From contig NZ_RBCI01000002.1 in NCBI RefSeq assembly GCF_003628535.1, positions 62,001 through 126,000 of the forward strand: DNA of 64,000 bases, written 5' to 3'. The position numbers were made by a program, and so were the translations under genes. Within the stretch, counting starts at the first letter, position 1. The number at the start of each line of letters is the position of its first letter. Shown here piece by piece: positions 1-8,823 of the stretch. The notes below the pieces were generated by a model. It was not told the DNA's origin. It did no database searches and saw only the letters and a program-made list of their open reading frames with translations. The stretch comes from Flavisolibacter nicotianae. GTDB lineage: Bacteria > Bacteroidota > Bacteroidia > Chitinophagales > Chitinophagaceae.

Positions 1-2
1 AC

Positions 3-2768
3 AGAGAAAACGAAGTGGTGGTGATCGGTTACGGTACCACCCGGAAAAAAGACCTGACCGGCTCCGTCACCTCGCTGAACGGCGATGATTTTAACAAGGG
101 CTTGAACACTTCGGTCACCAACCTGATTGCCGGCCGGGCACCGGGTGTGAACATCACGCAAACGAGTTCGGAGCCCGGTGGCGGCTTGTCGGTGCGCATC
201 CGGGGTGCCAGCTCGGTCAATGGCGGCAACGATCCCTTGTATGTGATCGACGGCCTGCCCGTCGAAAATGGTGCACCGGTCAGTGGGGATGCCGGCCGCG
301 GTTTCCCTGCCGGCAGCCAGGCCCGCAATCCCCTGAATGCCTTGAATCCAAATGACATTGAATCGGTCGAGATCCTGAAAGATGCATCGGCCGCCGCCAT
401 TTACGGTTCACGGGGAGCCAACGGCGTTATCTTAATTACCACGAAAAAGGGAAAAACCGGTGCCCTGCAAGTGACCTACGACACCTATAGGGGTACCCAA
501 AAGGTAGCACGGTCGCTACCGGTCTTAAGCACGTCGCAGTACATCCAGGCGCAGAACGAACTGGCGGTGGCCAGGGGCGGGGCGCCGCTCTTTTCGCAGG
601 CCGACATTGCAGCCATTGGTGCCGGCACCAACTGGCAGGACCTGATCTTCCGCGATGCACCGATGCAAAATCACAACCTTTCCTTCTCCGGTGGTGCCGG
701 CGGCACCCGGTATTACGCTTCGCTGAATTATTACGACCAGGATGGGGTCATCATCAGCTCGGGCATGAAGCGCTACATCGGCCGCATCAACCTGGAACAC
801 AAAGCAGGCAATTTCCGTTTTGGCATGAACCTCAATAGCTCGTTGATCAAAGACGACCTGGTGGCGTTTGGGGGAACCGGCTTCAATGCCGGTGCAGGCA
901 TTATCAATGCGGCCATCCAGTTCTTTCCCACCGTGTCGCCCTACGACTCGGCCGGCAATTTTGCCCGGTACTATAACATCGATATGGAAAACCCGCTGGC
1001 CGTGGCCAACGGGGTGGATGCCAAACAGGCCACCAGCCGCACCTTCGGAAATATCTTTGGCGAATACACCATCCTTCCCGGCCTGAAGGCAAAACTGAAC
1101 CTCGGTTCCGACTACACCAATGCCCGGCGGGATGTGTACAATACAACGGCCACTAAAGCCGGCTTTGCCAACGGCGGCATTGGCTCCGTCTTCAACGGCA
1201 CCAACTCCAATTACCTCGTCGAAGCCACGCTGGATTATGTCAAAAGCTTTCACGATCACCGGGTCAGCCTTTTGGGCGGCTACACCTACCAGTATTTCCT
1301 GAACACCAGTATCAGTGCCGGCAACGTGGGCTTTCCCTCTGACCTGAACGGCACCAACAGCCTTGGCTCGGGCAGCACCACGCTGGCCAGTGTGGGCAGC
1401 GGCAAAAGCACCAACAAGCTGCAGTCTTACCTCGGTCGTATCAATTACGACTACAAAGGAAAATACCTGCTCACCGCCACGTTGCGGGCCGACGGCTCGT
1501 CGCGTTTCGGGATCAACAACAAATACGGTTATTTTCCCTCGTTCTCCGGTGCCTGGCAGATCGGGCAGGAGGCCTTTATGCGCAACCTGCCGCAGGTTTC
1601 CAGCCTCAAGCTCCGCGCTGGCTATGGCCTCACCGGCAACCAGGACATCGGCAACCTGAATTCGGTGGCCACCTTCAACAATTCGGGTGGCGCCAATCTT
1701 GGCGGCACCACGCAGATTGGACAGGCGCCCACGCGAATTCCCAATCCCGACCTGAAATGGGAATCAACGGCGCAGTTTAATGTGGGTGTGGACCTGGGTC
1801 TCGTGGGCAACCGGGTGAACCTTTCGGTGGATTATTTCCGGAAGAATACCAAGGACATGCTGCTCAACCTGCCGGTCAGCGGCACCAGCGGTTTTACGTC
1901 CCAACTGACCAACATCGGCAGCATCGAAAACAAGGGCTGGGAATTTTTGCTGGAAACCAAAAATCTCACGGGTCTGTTCAACTGGACGACAACGCTGAAT
2001 GCCGCTACGCTGGAAAACACGGTAAAAGACATCGGGCCGTTGTCGCAGATCCTGACCGGGTCCCTGCCGTTTACCACGCAGATCGTCGTCATCCAGCCGG
2101 GCTTTCCGCTGGCGGGCTATTATGGCTACAGGGTATCGGGAGTATTTCAGACCGGCGACGACATCGCCCATTCGGCACAGCCAGCTGCAAAGCCGGGCTA
2201 CCTCAAATTTGAAGACGTGAACGGCGATGGCAAGATCACCACAGCCGACCGCACCCTTATCGGCAACCCGCTGCCCAGGTTTACGTACGGCATCAGCAAC
2301 AGCCTGAGTTATAAGAATTTTGGCCTGGACTTTTTCCTGCAGGGCGTTTCTGGCGTGGACATCCTGAACCAGAATTTGCTGGAAGCCATTTTCCCGCTCG
2401 ACCCGCTGCGCAACTCCCTGGCGGAGCCCCTGCTCAACCGCTGGACAAGCAGCAACCCGGGTGCAAAGTGGCCCTCGCTGGTAGGCTACAACGACTACTC
2501 GGCCCAGCGCATCAATTCGCTGACGGTGGAAGACGCCTCCTACCTGCGCCTGAAAAACATCACCCTTTCTTACCAGCTTCCGCTGCAGAACGGCCGGATG
2601 ATCAAATCGGCAAGGATCTATCTCTCGGGACAAAACCTGAAAACCTTCACCCACTATTCCGGTTACGACCCGGAGGTGAACGTGAACGGCGATGGCAATG
2701 TGCGGGTGGATTACAATGCCTACCCGCTGGCGAAAACCTACCTGGTGGGACTGAACATTGGATTTTAA
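3..2768 (+). CDS. SusC/RagA-type TonB-dependent transporter, 5' partial
   Basis: Outer-membrane TonB-dependent transporter that works with a SusD-like lipoprotein to import glycan fragments. The frame is open from base 3, so the signal peptide and N-terminal carboxypeptidase-like domain lie outside the window. The first visible residues contain the TonB box ENEVVVIGYG, followed by the plug with VIDGLPV and a block ending SVEILKDASAAAIYGSRGA, then the barrel, which ends in NIGF with the terminal Phe expected of outer-membrane barrels. About 920 residues are visible. The SusD-like gene starts 22 bp downstream, so the two are surely co-transcribed. Family assignment is firm; the substrate cannot be read from this protein alone, but sulfatases nearby point to a sulfated glycan. 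Confidence 0.97.
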   Translation, partial: RENEVVVIGYGTTRKKDLTGSVTSLNGDDFNKGLNTSVTNLIAGRAPGVNITQTSSEPGGGLSVRIRGASSVNGGNDPLYVIDGLPVENGAPVSGDAGRGFPAGSQARNPLNALNPNDIESVEILKDASAAAIYGSRGANGVILITTKKGKTGALQVTYDTYRGTQKVARSLPVLSTSQYIQAQNELAVARGGAPLFSQADIAAIGAGTNWQDLIFRDAPMQNHNLSFSGGAGGTRYYASLNYYDQDGVIISSGMKRYIGRINLEHKAGNFRFGMNLNSSLIKDDLVAFGGTGFNAGAGIINAAIQFFPTVSPYDSAGNFARYYNIDMENPLAVANGVDAKQATSRTFGNIFGEYTILPGLKAKLNLGSDYTNARRDVYNTTATKAGFANGGIGSVFNGTNSNYLVEATLDYVKSFHDHRVSLLGGYTYQYFLNTSISAGNVGFPSDLNGTNSLGSGSTTLASVGSGKSTNKLQSYLGRINYDYKGKYLLTATLRADGSSRFGINNKYGYFPSFSGAWQIGQEAFMRNLPQVSSLKLRAGYGLTGNQDIGNLNSVATFNNSGGANLGGTTQIGQAPTRIPNPDLKWESTAQFNVGVDLGLVGNRVNLSVDYFRKNTKDMLLNLPVSGTSGFTSQLTNIGSIENKGWEFLLETKNLTGLFNWTTTLNAATLENTVKDIGPLSQILTGSLPFTTQIVVIQPGFPLAGYYGYRVSGVFQTGDDIAHSAQPAAKPGYLKFEDVNGDGKITTADRTLIGNPLPRFTYGISNSLSYKNFGLDFFLQGVSGVDILNQNLLEAIFPLDPLRNSLAEPLLNRWTSSNPGAKWPSLVGYNDYSAQRINSLTVEDASYLRLKNITLSYQLPLQNGRMIKSARIYLSGQNLKTFTHYSGYDPEVNVNGDGNVRVDYNAYPLAKTYLVGLNIGF

Positions 2769-2790
2769 GATCGAACACAAAAAACGAATC

Positions 2791-4224
2791 ATGAAAACAA
2801 ACAGATTGACATACCTGGCAGGCCTTGCGTCCCTTTCGGTGGCCCTGTCGTTTGGCAGTTGTAAAAAGGGATTGGAAGAAGACAATTTTTCACAGCTTTC
2901 CACAGAGGACTTCCTGCGCACCGAAGCCGGGATCAAGGCCCTGAGTGTTTCGGCCTACAGCAATGCACAGTTCGTGGCCTTCCCGATGAACGCCAAAGTG
3001 GACTTTGCCGAGCTGCCGACCGAGATCATGTATCAGGCCGGCGGCGGTGTGGCCGGCAATGCCGCGCAGCTTTACAACTTTACCTGGGAACCCACCATGG
3101 CCTGGTTCAACGACCAGGGATGGAACAAACCCTACCGGGCCATCCGCGACGCCAACGTATTGCTCGACAACATTGACAAAGCGTCCATGACGGAGGCAAA
3201 GCGCAAAACCTTTGTTGGGGAAGCCCGCTTCCTGAGAGCTTACACCTATTTTATGCTGTACGACTGGTACGGGCCCGTACCGCTGGTAACCACTTCCGGG
3301 CAAGCGAAGGAAATTCGCCGGCCGACAGAGGATGAAATGAAATCCTTCCTGGAAAAAGAATTCACGGATGCGGCCGGCCTGCTGCCCGTAACACAAAGCG
3401 AATACGGCCGGGCCACCAAAGGGGCGGCGCTGGGCTTTCTTACCAAGTTTTACCTGAACACCAAGCAGTGGCAAAAATGTGCGGACGCCGCAAAAGCGGT
3501 GATGGACCTGGGTGTGTACCAGCTTTATCCCAATTACGTGGACATGTTCAAGGTACAAAACGAGCGGAACAAAGAATTCATTTTCGTCAGCCCCTGTGAG
3601 CCCATTGCCGGGCAGGGCAACCAGTGGATGGCTGTTTCGTTTCCGGCTACCTACCCCCGCCTGACCAACCAGGCCAGTTTTGCCGCCAATTACAAGTTGT
3701 ACGACAAGTTTGTGAATTCGTTCGAAACCGGTGATGAACGCAGGGGATGCATTCTTACTTCGTACCAGACGGCAGCGGGAGCCACGGTTCAGTTGCTGGG
3801 CCGCAACGAGTCGCGGAGCTTTAAATATTTTCCCGATCCAGGCTCATTGAATGCCGATGCCGGCAACGACATCCCCGAACTGCGGTATGCCGATATCCTG
3901 CTGGCAAGGGCCGAAGCGCTGAACGAGATCAACGGGCCCACCGACGAAAGCATTGGTCTCATCAACCAGGTCAGGGGAAGGGCCAAGGCTTCGTTGTACA
4001 CGGCAGCGGCCTTCACCAAAGACAGTTTCCGCGACGCCATCCTGAAGGAGCGCCTCTGGGAATTTTTCACCGAAGGCTTCCGCCGCCAGGACCTGATCCG
4101 CCACGGTAAATTCATCAGCGACGCCGTGGCCCGGGGCAAAAATGCTAAGCCTTTTCATGTGCATTTTCCCATTCCGCAGGCGGAAATCGATGTGAGCCAT
4201 ATTGAGCAAAACGAAGGCTATTGA
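2791..4224 (+). CDS. SusD/RagB-family glycan-binding outer-membrane lipoprotein
   Basis: Cell-surface lipoprotein that caps the SusC transporter and binds glycan. I place the start at the ATG at 2791; the frame is open further upstream, but that part overlaps the end of the susC-like gene. The signal peptide ends in the lipobox-like SFGSC, with Cys24 as the lipidated residue. The fold is helical TPR-like with typical motifs: RFLRAYTYFMLYDWYGPVPL in the N-terminal half, LRYADILLARAEALNEI in the middle, and the family ending PIPQAEIDVSHIEQNEGY. The 477 residues are normal for the family. It forms an operon with the transporter upstream, and a hairpin terminator follows it. Confidence 0.97.
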   Translation: MKTNRLTYLAGLASLSVALSFGSCKKGLEEDNFSQLSTEDFLRTEAGIKALSVSAYSNAQFVAFPMNAKVDFAELPTEIMYQAGGGVAGNAAQLYNFTWEPTMAWFNDQGWNKPYRAIRDANVLLDNIDKASMTEAKRKTFVGEARFLRAYTYFMLYDWYGPVPLVTTSGQAKEIRRPTEDEMKSFLEKEFTDAAGLLPVTQSEYGRATKGAALGFLTKFYLNTKQWQKCADAAKAVMDLGVYQLYPNYVDMFKVQNERNKEFIFVSPCEPIAGQGNQWMAVSFPATYPRLTNQASFAANYKLYDKFVNSFETGDERRGCILTSYQTAAGATVQLLGRNESRSFKYFPDPGSLNADAGNDIPELRYADILLARAEALNEINGPTDESIGLINQVRGRAKASLYTAAAFTKDSFRDAILKERLWEFFTEGFRRQDLIRHGKFISDAVARGKNAKPFHVHFPIPQAEIDVSHIEQNEGY

Positions 4225-4277
4225 CGGAAGGACGGGCTGCAAGCCATTGCTGCCCGTCTCTCACAAAGCAGCAACGG

Positions 4278-4328
4278 GGCAGACCTTGTGCTCCTGCATC
4301 GCAGCAGGAAAAACGGGTCTGCCTTTTT
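4278..4328 (+). terminator. Terminator after the SusC/SusD operon
   Basis: The arms GGCAGACC (4278-4285) and GGTCTGCC (4316-4323) pair, with an inner CCTGC/GCAGG stem, and five Ts follow directly. It lies 54 bp after the SusD stop, in the space between two convergent genes. Confidence 0.7.
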
Positions 4329-4372
4329 GTTTGCCGGAAGGCCAATGCACCGCAAAATTTTTTGTTGTCGTA

Positions 4373-4405
4373 AAACAAAAATGTCCCCGCTGCCGGCAGG
4401 GACAT
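4373..4405 (-). terminator. Terminator of the GH43 gene
   Basis: Read on the minus strand, ATGTCCC...GGGACAT is a 7-bp stem around a GC-rich loop, followed by a T-rich stretch (TTTTTGTTTT). It lies 22 bp past the GH43 stop codon at 4427. Confidence 0.65.
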
Positions 4406-4426
4406 GAACCAAAACGGCGCCTTGTT

Positions 4427-5569
4427 TTAGGGCCTGTTGACGCCGGATGGCAGCAGTTGCGGTTGGGTCGTGGGCCCTTCAACTACCAGTTTTCCGTTGG
4501 GCAGGATCTTCATTCGGTCAATGAACACCACCCGTTCGTCGCCGGTGGCCGTGGTGCGGCCGTGGTAAACGCAAAACATTTCTTTCCCGTCAGGCGAGTA
4601 GGTGATGCTGTTGTGGCCTGTACCGGTGACGGTTCCGTCTTTGTCCACATTCTTTTGCAGCACGGGATTGTTGGCTGCTTTGGTAAAAGGTCCCAGCGGG
4701 CTTTTGGCCGTGGCATAGCCCACCGCGTAATTCTTTCCTCCAAAATAATTGGCCGAATACATCATGTAATAGGTATCGCCTTTTTGAAAGGCAACCGAAC
4801 CTTCGGTCCAGCGGCGGGCCACTTCTTTGGATGTTACCGAACGGCTTTCCCATTCGGCCTGCTTGTCTTTCATGGAGACCGGGGGCCGCAGCAAGAGCAC
4901 CGGCTCGCCAATTACACCGCTGAAGTCGGGCTTCAGTTCGACACCCTAGACCCAGCTTTCTTCGATTTCTTTGAACCATCCCCTGGCTTTTGCCCAGTCG
5001 GCTACCTCGCTTTTCACCGGGTGTTTGTAGCAGCAGCGGGAGTAATACAGGTAGACTTTCCCGCTTTTGTCAAAGAGAACATTGGCATCGATGATGGGAT
5101 AGCCGGGATCGAAAATGGGCCTGTCTGCCAGGTCAATAAAGGGGCCTGTTGGCTGATCCGCCACCGCCACGCCGATGCGGAAGTTTTCCGTTTCTTTGGC
5201 CGGGTTGACTTTCCACTGTGCACTGTAAAACAGGTAATATTTGCCTTGCCGCTCGTAAACTTCCGGTGCCCAGTAGGCCCCGTTCCAGGCAGCCGTGGGA
5301 TCGGTCCAGCCGTTTTTGTTGTTATGGAAATACACCTGTCCTTCAGGCTTCCAGTTAACCACGTCGGTAGATGAATAGGCAGCGAAGCCCTTGTCTGCGC
5401 CTCCCGTTCCGTACATGTAATACCGGCCGTTGGCAGACAGCACAAAGGGGTCGCCCAACCTAACCGGCAGGGGATTTTGATAGGTAGCTTTGCTGTTTTG
5501 GGCTGCAACAGGCTGCAGGCTGCCGGCCAGCAGCAACACGAACAGGCCATTCATGATTTTTCTTGTCAT
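4427..5569 (-). pseudogene. GH43-family glycosidase interrupted by an in-frame TAG
   Basis: Secreted five-bladed-propeller glycosidase of the GH43 kind (arabinofuranosidase or xylosidase activities are usual). ATG at 5569 opens a signal peptide (FVLLLAGSLQPVAAQ). GH43 landmarks follow: LGDPFVL with the likely general-base Asp, WAPEVYERQGKYYLFYSA, and IDANVLFDKSGKVYLYYSR. Codon 208 (4946-4948) is TAG, and the same frame continues without any shift through WTEGSVAFQKGDTYYMMYSA, which holds the likely catalytic acid Glu, to a TAA at 4427. Without the stop the protein would be about 380 residues, a normal size. The 207-residue product would lack the catalytic acid. A single base change from a sense codon such as TAC or TAT, or a sequencing error, explains the break. 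Confidence 0.85.
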
Positions 5570-5649
5570 ATAGGTTTTCTTTTTCCGGCCCCGGTTCTTC
5601 GGCTGCCAGGCGTGCAAAACATCCCGGCACGTTAGCAAAGGCCGGTTGC

Positions 5650-6876
5650 TTATTTCAGGTCTTTCACGCAGCGAAAGCCCGTATGCTCCAACCCCGTATC
5701 GGGGCTGCTTTTCATACGGCGGGCTACGCGGTAGCCGCTGCAGTAACTGTCGTTGCACAGGAAGGAGCCGCCGCGTAATGAACGCTTGGGAGTATAGGGT
5801 TCGTCCGGGTCAAAGCTTTTTGCGGGTCCCTGCGGATTGGTGGTGGTTTTGCTGCTAAGGGATTTGTAATAGTTCGCGTCGTACCAGTCCTGGCACCATT
5901 CCCACACATTGCCGCTCATGTCGAACAGGCCATAACCGTTGGGTGCGTAAGACTTTACCGGGGCCGCGGTAACGTAGCGGTCTTTTTGCAGGTTGAGGTA
6001 AGGGAAATCTCCTTCCCAGCTGTTCATTTTTGCGTGGCCGTTCCCGATCGGCTCGTTACCCCAGGCATAAATGCCGTTTTGTGTTCCGCCCCTGGCGGCA
6101 AACTCCCATTCGGCTTCGGTGGGCAACCGCTTGCCGGCCCATTTGCAATAGGCCTGTGCATCGTACCAGGAAACCTGCACCACCGGATAGTTCTCTTTTC
6201 CTTTGATTGTGCTGCCAGCGCCTTCGGGGTGTTTCCAATCGGCGCCGGGCACCCACTGCCACCACTGGCTGTAGTCGTTGAGGTCAACCGGTCCGTTGGT
6301 CGAGTGGAAGACCAGTGATGAAGGCACCAGGACCGATTCGTCGGGTTTGGGGGTGCCGGGCGGAAGGGTTTTTTTCAATTCTTCCCAGTCGGGTTTGCGT
6401 TCGGCCGTGGTGACATAGCCGGTGGCATCCACAAATTTTTGAAACTGCGCATTGGTCACTTCCGTGGCATCGATCAGGAACGAATGCACCGTGACCTTGT
6501 GTTTTGGAAATTCATCGGCCGATGCCTGCTCATTATCGCCGCCCATCAGGTAGTCTCCGCCGGGGATGTACACCATGCCGCGGTTCGTGCTGTCGGCAGC
6601 AAGCGCCTGCTCGTTGTAGGAAGCAGGGCCGGTTGCGGCCAGCCGCGAAGGCACCCGCATGCAGGAAAGCACCTCCTTTTTTTGGGTGGCCGCTTCCTGT
6701 TTCGGGTTTTCGTTGTTGCAGGAAAAAATGGCTGCCCCAAGCAGCAGGGCAAAACCATATCGTTTCGCCTGAACCGTTTGAAAAAAGAGTGGTATACCCG
6801 TGCCTGGCCTGCACGGCCTGGACCGGGAAAGCAAACGATGCGGGCTTTGCAACGGGTGAAATTTCTTTATGCGCAT
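5650..6876 (-). CDS. Formylglycine-generating (sulfatase-modifying) enzyme, probable lipoprotein
   Basis: Member of the FGE-sulfatase (SUMF1) family, which oxidizes the active-site Cys of type I sulfatases to formylglycine. The C-terminal block RGGSFLCNDSYCSGYR carries the paired cysteines (Cys374 and Cys379) that bind copper and do catalysis in true FGEs. NVWEWCQDWY and TGFRC also match the family. Many Bacteroidota SUMF1-domain proteins such as GldJ/GldK lack this pair, so a genuine maturase is likely. A hydrophobic stretch ending AAIFSC (Cys53) looks like a lipobox, but 40 residues of unusual sequence precede it, so the ATG at 6876 is doubtful. Two Cys-type sulfatases lie within 9 kb and are the expected clients. 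Confidence 0.9.
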   Translation of the reverse strand: MRIKKFHPLQSPHRLLSRSRPCRPGTGIPLFFQTVQAKRYGFALLLGAAIFSCNNENPKQEAATQKKEVLSCMRVPSRLAATGPASYNEQALAADSTNRGMVYIPGGDYLMGGDNEQASADEFPKHKVTVHSFLIDATEVTNAQFQKFVDATGYVTTAERKPDWEELKKTLPPGTPKPDESVLVPSSLVFHSTNGPVDLNDYSQWWQWVPGADWKHPEGAGSTIKGKENYPVVQVSWYDAQAYCKWAGKRLPTEAEWEFAARGGTQNGIYAWGNEPIGNGHAKMNSWEGDFPYLNLQKDRYVTAAPVKSYAPNGYGLFDMSGNVWEWCQDWYDANYYKSLSSKTTTNPQGPAKSFDPDEPYTPKRSLRGGSFLCNDSYCSGYRVARRMKSSPDTGLEHTGFRCVKDLK

Positions 6877-7423
6877 GGGGCGGTCTTTTCTCTTTTACAA
6901 ATGTGTTGGTCTGCTGTTCCGCAATAGCCCCGACGGGAGGGACCGATCCGGTAAAAGGGATGGACAGGCGGCATGAGCGATCGTTTGTTTAGCACCCTTT
7001 GAAGCAAAAACAACATCCTGCCGGCAAAATACGGATTATGCCCCGATGACGCTACCAGTATTGTCGCGGAGGCTAAAAAGAATGTACCGGCAGCGGCTTT
7101 CCGGCTTCATCACCGTTGCCGGGCATTTTCCGGCCGGCACTTCCTCCTTTTCGTCCGGAACTGCCTTTTGAAACAAATTTATTAGTGCAGGAGACAATTG
7201 TGACAGCCAAAACAAGGGTGACGGCGATAACTTGCTGGCGGCGGTTGAACGGAAGTGTAGCCTTGTAGTCTGTCCGCAGGCTTCGTAAGTCCTGAGAACC
7301 AGCCGAAACAAAAAGCTTTTTTCACCCTGCTACGGCTGCATTGCCTATTTTTCCAGGCGAAGAACCGGCTTTTGCGGCAGGTGCCGGACAAGTTTTCCGC
7401 ACCGTGGTCTTGCAACACGAACG
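6877..7423. other. Intergenic region between divergent FGE and phosphodiesterase genes
   Basis: 547 bp with no convincing gene. Short frames on the minus strand have no recognizable domain. It must contain the promoters of both divergent genes. A weak -7-like TATTTTTC lies near 7348, and the palindrome-centred GACAATTGTG sits at 7193-7202. Confidence 0.5.
7193..7202. promoter_or_regulatory. GACAATTGTG motif shared by two upstream regions of this locus
   Basis: GACAATTGTG, containing the palindrome ACAATTGT, occurs upstream of the phosphodiesterase gene here and again at 14333-14342 upstream of the second sulfatase. A role as an operator for the hybrid regulator is speculative. Confidence 0.25.
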
Positions 7424-8752
7424 ATGAAAAAAATTGTTTTCTTTCTCATTCTTGCGATCGGAACCGTGGTTGGCCACAGCCAGCCGGCGCGGCATGTGCT
7501 CCTGGTCAGTATCGATGGCTTCCGCCCTGACTTTTACCAGGACAAATCCTGGCCGGCGCCGAACCTGCAAAAGCTAAAAGCGGCCGGCGTTTACGCCACC
7601 GGTGTCCGCAGCGTCTTTCCTTCGGTCACCTATCCTTCGCACACCACCCTCGTAACCGGCGCATTTCCGGCACGTCATGGCATTTACTACAATGCGCCCT
7701 ACAGGGCCAAAAAAGGGCAGTGGTACTGGGAGGAAAGCTACATCAGGGTGCCCACCTTGTGGGATGCCGTCAGGCAGGCCGGCCTTACCTCCGGTGCCGT
7801 GATGTGGCCGGTGACCGTTGGGGCCCCCATCGATTACAACTTCCCGGTGCGCCGGGCCGACAACGACGAAACCAGCAACCAACTCGAGATCACCCGGCCG
7901 CTGGTGACGCCGGCAGGCCTGCTGGATGAAATCGAAAAAAAGGAAACCGGTCCGCTAACCGTTGCCGATTTCGACGGCAACCATGCCATCGACAAAACCA
8001 TTGGGAAGATGGCGGCCTACATCCTCAAAACCTACCAGCCGAATTTGATGGCGGTGCATTTCATTACGGTCGATCACATGGAGCATGCCCACGGACGGGA
8101 TGCCGTTGAGGTCCGCCATGCCGTGGCGCTGGTCGACAGCATGATCGGTGTGCTGCTCAAAACCCTCAAAGAAGCCGGCCTTAAAAAAAACACGGCCGTG
8201 ATCATCACCGGTGATCACGGTTTTGTCAACTCCACGCATACATTTTCACCGAATGTGTTGCTGCAACAGCACGGACTTTTGACGGCCGATGGTGGTCCTG
8301 CCAGCTTTCACCCCGCCGGTGGTTCGGCCTTTCTCTACCTGAAAGACAAGGGCGATACGGCAACTCTTAGCAAGGTCAAAGCAATTTTACAGGCCCTTCC
8401 TGCTGAGCAGAAAGCCGCTTTCCAGGTTGTTGACCGTGCCGAATTGGACCGGGTGGGAGCCAACCCCGACGTGGCGCTGGCCCTGGCCATGCAGGACGGC
8501 TACGTGGCCAACAACGAGGCAAAAGGAGAGTTGGTGAGGATGAAAAAAGGCGGTGGGAACCATGGCTATTTTCCTGATTTCAACGCCATCAACACCGGCT
8601 TTCTGGCCATTGGTGCAGGGATCGGGAAACCGAACCAGGTCGGCGATATGGGAATCCAGGATATTGCGCCGCTGGTTGGCAAGCTGCTGAACCTTCCGTT
8701 CAGGGCTCCCGACGGTGTGCTGGTTCCCGGGATCTTAAAACCGGGAAACTGA
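7424..8752 (+). CDS. Nucleotide pyrophosphatase/phosphodiesterase (alkaline phosphatase superfamily)
   Basis: Exported phosphodiesterase of the ENPP type. A signal peptide (FFLILAIGTVVGHSQ) precedes LLVSIDGFRPDF, whose Asp31 is a metal ligand. The nucleophile is predicted to be Thr69 in SVTYPSHTTLVTG, the family's TxPxH signature. Further metal ligands are in VDHMEHAHG and ITGDHGF. The length of 442 residues fits a single catalytic domain. It lies 71 bp ahead of a sulfatase on the same strand. The superfamily also contains phosphonate and sulfate-ester hydrolases, so the bond cleaved here may be a phospho- or sulfo-diester on the glycan; that is inference. Confidence 0.9.
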   Translation: MKKIVFFLILAIGTVVGHSQPARHVLLVSIDGFRPDFYQDKSWPAPNLQKLKAAGVYATGVRSVFPSVTYPSHTTLVTGAFPARHGIYYNAPYRAKKGQWYWEESYIRVPTLWDAVRQAGLTSGAVMWPVTVGAPIDYNFPVRRADNDETSNQLEITRPLVTPAGLLDEIEKKETGPLTVADFDGNHAIDKTIGKMAAYILKTYQPNLMAVHFITVDHMEHAHGRDAVEVRHAVALVDSMIGVLLKTLKEAGLKKNTAVIITGDHGFVNSTHTFSPNVLLQQHGLLTADGGPASFHPAGGSAFLYLKDKGDTATLSKVKAILQALPAEQKAAFQVVDRAELDRVGANPDVALALAMQDGYVANNEAKGELVRMKKGGGNHGYFPDFNAINTGFLAIGAGIGKPNQVGDMGIQDIAPLVGKLLNLPFRAPDGVLVPGILKPGN

Positions 8753-8823
8753 CGGCAATGACGAAAACTCCTGTCCCTTTTTTTTATAACCGCTGTTCAG
8801 TACAATAACGAAAGCAAAATCGT

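Noticed and set aside
4946-4948. Pyrrolysine or suppressor readthrough of the GH43 TAG
   Set aside because: No evidence of pyl genes here and such decoding is not known in Bacteroidota; nonsense change or error is simpler.
4202-5374. Long plus-strand frame over the GH43 gene
   Set aside because: Shadow frame; GH43 motifs are on the minus strand, and it also runs through both terminators.
7036-7418. Two short minus-strand frames in the 547-bp gap
   Set aside because: No recognisable domain, no start context, and irregular composition.
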